Source of the DNA: CAYNKA01 sp964397655
GTDB taxonomy: Bacteria > Spirochaetota > Spirochaetia > DTKZ01
NCBI GenBank assembly: GCA_964397655.1
Contig: CAYNKA010000010.1
Span: forward strand, 83,199-147,198
Length of the DNA stretch: 64,000 nt
Reading direction: 5' to 3'
How positions within the stretch are numbered: position 1 is the first letter of the stretch; the number at the start of each line of letters is the position of its first letter. The notes under the pieces were generated by a model, which was not told where the DNA came from, made no database searches, and worked only from the letters and a program-made list of their open reading frames with translations. Positions 62,080 through 64,000 of the stretch are shown in pieces. Made by a program: the position numbers and the translations under genes.

Positions 62080-63105
62080 TTAGGGAAGGGTTGTGAGCAC
62101 CTTCTCGATCTGTTGAATGCTGGTTTTTGAGAGCGTCGGGTAGAGAGGGAAAAGCAGGCAACGGAGAAAAAGCGAATTGGCGATAGGCCACTTCTTCTCT
62201 TCTTCCGGAAGAATCCCGAGGATCGTTCGAAGAAAAGCGGGGACCGTATCGATTCCCTTCTTTCTCGCATATGCTTGGACGTCCTTCATGCCGGAGTCGA
62301 GAAGCACCGGAAAAGAAAAGAAAACATTCTCTCCATCACCTTTCTGGGCCAGCGTCTTGTGACGGGACTGCATGACTGCCCGAACGTAAATCTGGGCTAT
62401 CTCCTTCCGCCTTTCTATGAACTTCTCCACGGATTTAATCTGCGTGATGCCGAGGGCGGCGTTGAAATCGGGTAAAAGCAACTCGGCGTTATAACCTTCG
62501 ACGAGTTTCTTGAGCATAGATGTCTCTTTTTTCCCATGGCCGAGAACAAGAACTCCGCCTCCTGAAGTTATGATTCCTTCCGGTTCGAGCGACAGAATCA
62601 CGAAAGCTCCGTACGATCCGAGCCTCCCCTTCCCCGTGTTCCCTCCCAACCCCTGGGATATATCCTCAATGATCGGAGCGCCGTACTCAGCGAGTGCGTC
62701 GAGATCCGGAGCGAAACCGAGATTCGAATAAGCGATGATCGCCCCGATTTCCTCACCTTCCAACTTATCGAGCTGGCTCGCCGCGAGACAGCCGGTATCC
62801 GCCTCGACGTCTACGAAAAGGGGTTCTACTTCCATTTCCCGCAGAACTTCGAGATATGCTGCAGGGCAAAGGGGAGAAAGAACCACTCGTTTTCCTCTTT
62901 CGAGACCGGCCGCCCTGAGGGCGATCTTGATGGACCGATGGTACTCTCTCAGGGCAATTCCACCATCTACGCCGAGATATTCGCAGACGTCCTTTACGAG
63001 TCGATCGGAAAGGGTACCAGGACCGATGTGGTCCGAAACCATGCAGGTAAGCACGGAATCCATGTCAGTTCTTTTTATCGAGGGTTTATTGATCGTTATG
63101 GACAT
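62080..63105 (-). CDS. DegT/DnrJ/EryC1-fold protein lacking the PLP lysine
   Basis: 341 residues with the aminotransferase fold of the DegT family: VVLSPLCPAAYLEVL, EPLFVDVEADTG and IIEDISQGLGG (Asp148, Gln151). At the usual S-F-x-x-x-K site the sequence is SLEPEGIITSGGG, so the Schiff-base lysine is Gly177. Without it a normal aldimine cannot form. It may use pyridoxamine differently, be a dead scaffold, or sense a sugar nucleotide. It lies 8 bases after cheW. Confidence 0.8.
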   Translation of the reverse strand: MSITINKPSIKRTDMDSVLTCMVSDHIGPGTLSDRLVKDVCEYLGVDGGIALREYHRSIKIALRAAGLERGKRVVLSPLCPAAYLEVLREMEVEPLFVDVEADTGCLAASQLDKLEGEEIGAIIAYSNLGFAPDLDALAEYGAPIIEDISQGLGGNTGKGRLGSYGAFVILSLEPEGIITSGGGVLVLGHGKKETSMLKKLVEGYNAELLLPDFNAALGITQIKSVEKFIERRKEIAQIYVRAVMQSRHKTLAQKGDGENVFFSFPVLLDSGMKDVQAYARKKGIDTVPAFLRTILGILPEEEKKWPIANSLFLRCLLFPLYPTLSKTSIQQIEKVLTTLP

Positions 63106-63113
63106 GGCAGGTC

Positions 63114-63593
63114 TTATCCGTTCATCTTGCCCAATTGCTGCAATTCTTTTGGGTTGAATAGTTTTCGAATGTCGAGAATGATGAGGTAGCCTTCTTCCTG
63201 ATTAACGACGCCCTGAATATATTCTGCACCTATTCCAGATATCATCTGAGGAGGAGGTTGAATTTGTTCAATATCTATGGTCACTACCCGTGAAACCTTA
63301 TCGATGATGACCCCCAATTGCATTCCGTCGATATCAATAATGATAATTCCGCTCAGGAGCATATCTTCTTCGCTCATTTCCGCCTTTTTCAGGTGGAAAC
63401 GCTTGTGAAGATTTATAACAGGGATGATATCGGTTCTCAGTTTGAAGATGCCTTCGACATAAGAAGGAGCATTTGGAATCGATCGGGCTTCTTGGATGCG
63501 TTGGATCTCCTTAACGTCCATTATATCTATGCCGTAGTGTTCCTCACCGAGTTGAAAGGTCACCAGCTGTAATTGCCTATCATTCTCCGCCAT
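63114..63593 (-). CDS. cheW: Chemotaxis coupling protein CheW
   Basis: 159 residues from the ATG at 63593 (GGAGGGG 2 bases before); a start at 63608 is less likely. The two SH3-like beta barrels show VTFQLGEEHYGIDIMDVKEI, PSYVEGIFKLRTDIIPVINL, LGVIIDKVSRVVTIDIEQI and EEGYLIILDIRKLF. CheW bridges chemoreceptors and CheA. No receptor or CheA is adjacent; the DegT-like gene follows. Confidence 0.95.
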   Translation of the reverse strand: MAENDRQLQLVTFQLGEEHYGIDIMDVKEIQRIQEARSIPNAPSYVEGIFKLRTDIIPVINLHKRFHLKKAEMSEEDMLLSGIIIIDIDGMQLGVIIDKVSRVVTIDIEQIQPPPQMISGIGAEYIQGVVNQEEGYLIILDIRKLFNPKELQQLGKMNG

Positions 63594-63615
63594 GGCCCCT
63601 CCATGCAATTACTAC

Positions 63616-63644
63616 AGCATAAATGGATTCCGATAGTTGTTCAA
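63616..63644 (-). promoter_or_regulatory. Promoter of cheW
   Basis: Minus strand: -35 TTGAAC (63639-63644), 17-base spacer, -10 TATGCT (63616-63621), leaving about a 15-base leader to the GGAGGGG site. It does not match the sigma-28 consensus. Confidence 0.5.
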
Positions 63645-63726
63645 GCATTTTATAATACATCCTCGATTTCTCCGATAATGCTTTCATGCGTTCATTCGCA
63701 TTATTCATCGAGCTTAAAATAGAAAA

Positions 63727-63890
63727 GCCTGGCGACGATCCGCTTCGCTAAGCAGCCAGACAGAGAGAGCAGTTCAACGCTCCGCGGCCTCCACAGGCAT
63801 GCTGGTAAAAGGGCCGATCCCGCGCCGCTATAAGTCCGGCGCGGGACTGGCGTTCCTTTCAGGAACGCCGCGCCAAGGTCGTCGCCAGGC
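63727..63890. repeat. Structured repeat, copy 1 (with internal insert)
   Basis: Terminal arms GCCTGGCGACGATC (63727-63740) and GGTCGTCGCCAGGC (63877-63890) pair over 14 bases with one G-T. Inside are two strong hairpins: CCCGCGCCG/CGGCGCGGG (63819-63845) and GGCGTTCCT-ttc-AGGAACGCC (63849-63869). Compared with copy 2, about 79 bases are inserted after the left arm, flanked by CGATC on both sides (63736-63740 and 63815-63819). Confidence 0.75.
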
Positions 63891-63960
63891 GATTCCACGC
63901 TCTCGATGCGTGTCCTTTCGTGCAGACACTTGCCACCCTCATGGAATTATAAAAGAAAAA

Positions 63961-64000
63961 GCCTGGCGACGATCCCGCGCCGCTATAAGTCCGGCGCGGG
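63961..64000. repeat. Structured repeat, copy 2 (cut by window end)
   Basis: It repeats the left arm GCCTGGCGACGATC and then goes directly into the CCCGCGCCG hairpin, without the insert seen in copy 1. The match with copy 1 is exact over the shared 40 bases. Confidence 0.75.

Larger units (their letters stand above)
63594..64000. other. Non-coding region upstream of cheW with structured repeats
   Basis: No convincing gene: a 65-codon minus frame (63701-63898) is a by-product of the repeat. The stretch holds the cheW promoter, one complete hairpin-rich repeat and the start of a second. Not a tRNA, and it lacks the conserved internal motifs of 5S rRNA. Confidence 0.6.

Noticed and set aside
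63727..63890. Possible 5S rRNA because of the GCCTGGCGAC...GTCGCCAGGC terminal stem
   Set aside because: Internal 5S motifs (for example the CCGAAC loop) are missing, length is about 164, and a second adjacent copy lacks the middle part.
63701..63898. 65-codon minus frame upstream of cheW
   Set aside because: It lies over the repeat hairpins, has no ribosome site and no domain.
1..64000. tRNA genes, CRISPR arrays, insertion sequences, prophage
   Set aside because: No cloverleaf, regularly spaced repeat-spacer array, transposase or phage gene was recognised; the two Xer recombinases look like housekeeping XerC/XerD.

Overview
The window reads as the chromosome of a high-GC spirochaete of the Treponema/Spirochaetaceae type. 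The evidence is the gene order (mraZ/rsmH/ftsL ... ftsZ, then xerD, dprA-topA-xerC-hslVU, then flgB onwards), the spirochaete-specific periplasmic flagellar genes flbB and flbD, a fliY-type switch protein, and a FlgE whose Lys165 and Cys178 match the pair that forms the lysinoalanine cross-link in Treponema hooks. The exact genus cannot be fixed from the sequence alone. Coding density is very high, most junctions are overlaps or gaps of a few bases, and several starts are GTG or TTG behind strong G-rich ribosome binding sites.

Layout: (1) 1-1019, the 3' part of an RqcH/NFACT-type gene on +. (2) 1016-49661, about 51 consecutive minus-strand genes, read from right to left: mraZ, rsmH, ftsL, murF, mraY, ftsW, ftsQ, ftsA, ftsZ (wall synthesis and division); xerD, deoC, a TPR lipoprotein, dprA, topA, xerC, hslV, hslU (DNA handling and proteolysis); flgB, flgC, fliE to fliJ, flbB, fliK, flgD, flgE, flbD, motA, motB, fliL, fliM, fliY, fliO, fliP, fliQ, fliR, flhB, flhA, flhF, flhG (flagellum); then a membrane protein, the flagellar sigma factor fliA, a FapA/DUF342 protein, two small proteins (one SwrB-like), an Hsp70, a J-domain/HEAT protein and a CheA-like kinase. 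(3) 49662-49905, an AT-rich promoter region with a phased set of MraZ boxes. (4) 49903-55286, a GH57 glucan branching enzyme, a DUF4912 protein, a methyltransferase, a degenerate M23 peptidase and a beta-propeller-like membrane protein. (5) 55337-55738, cdd on +. (6) 55760-63593, a conserved helical protein, recN, nadK, a 930-residue PHP-domain/membrane fusion, a DegT-fold protein lacking its PLP lysine, and cheW. (7) 63594-64000, non-coding, with a structured repeat of which a second copy runs off the window.

Functionally, regions 2 and 3 join cell-wall elongation and septation to assembly of the periplasmic flagellum in one co-directional block. Local regulatory candidates inside it are a 28-bp perfect palindrome with a T-run in flbD, hairpins between fliY and fliO, a G9 tract before fliP, and AT-rich or promoter-like gaps before fliM and before the fliA module. 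The least explained genes are the PHP/membrane fusion and its degenerate DegT neighbour beside cheW, and the Hsp70/J/CheA-like trio at the end of the motility block.
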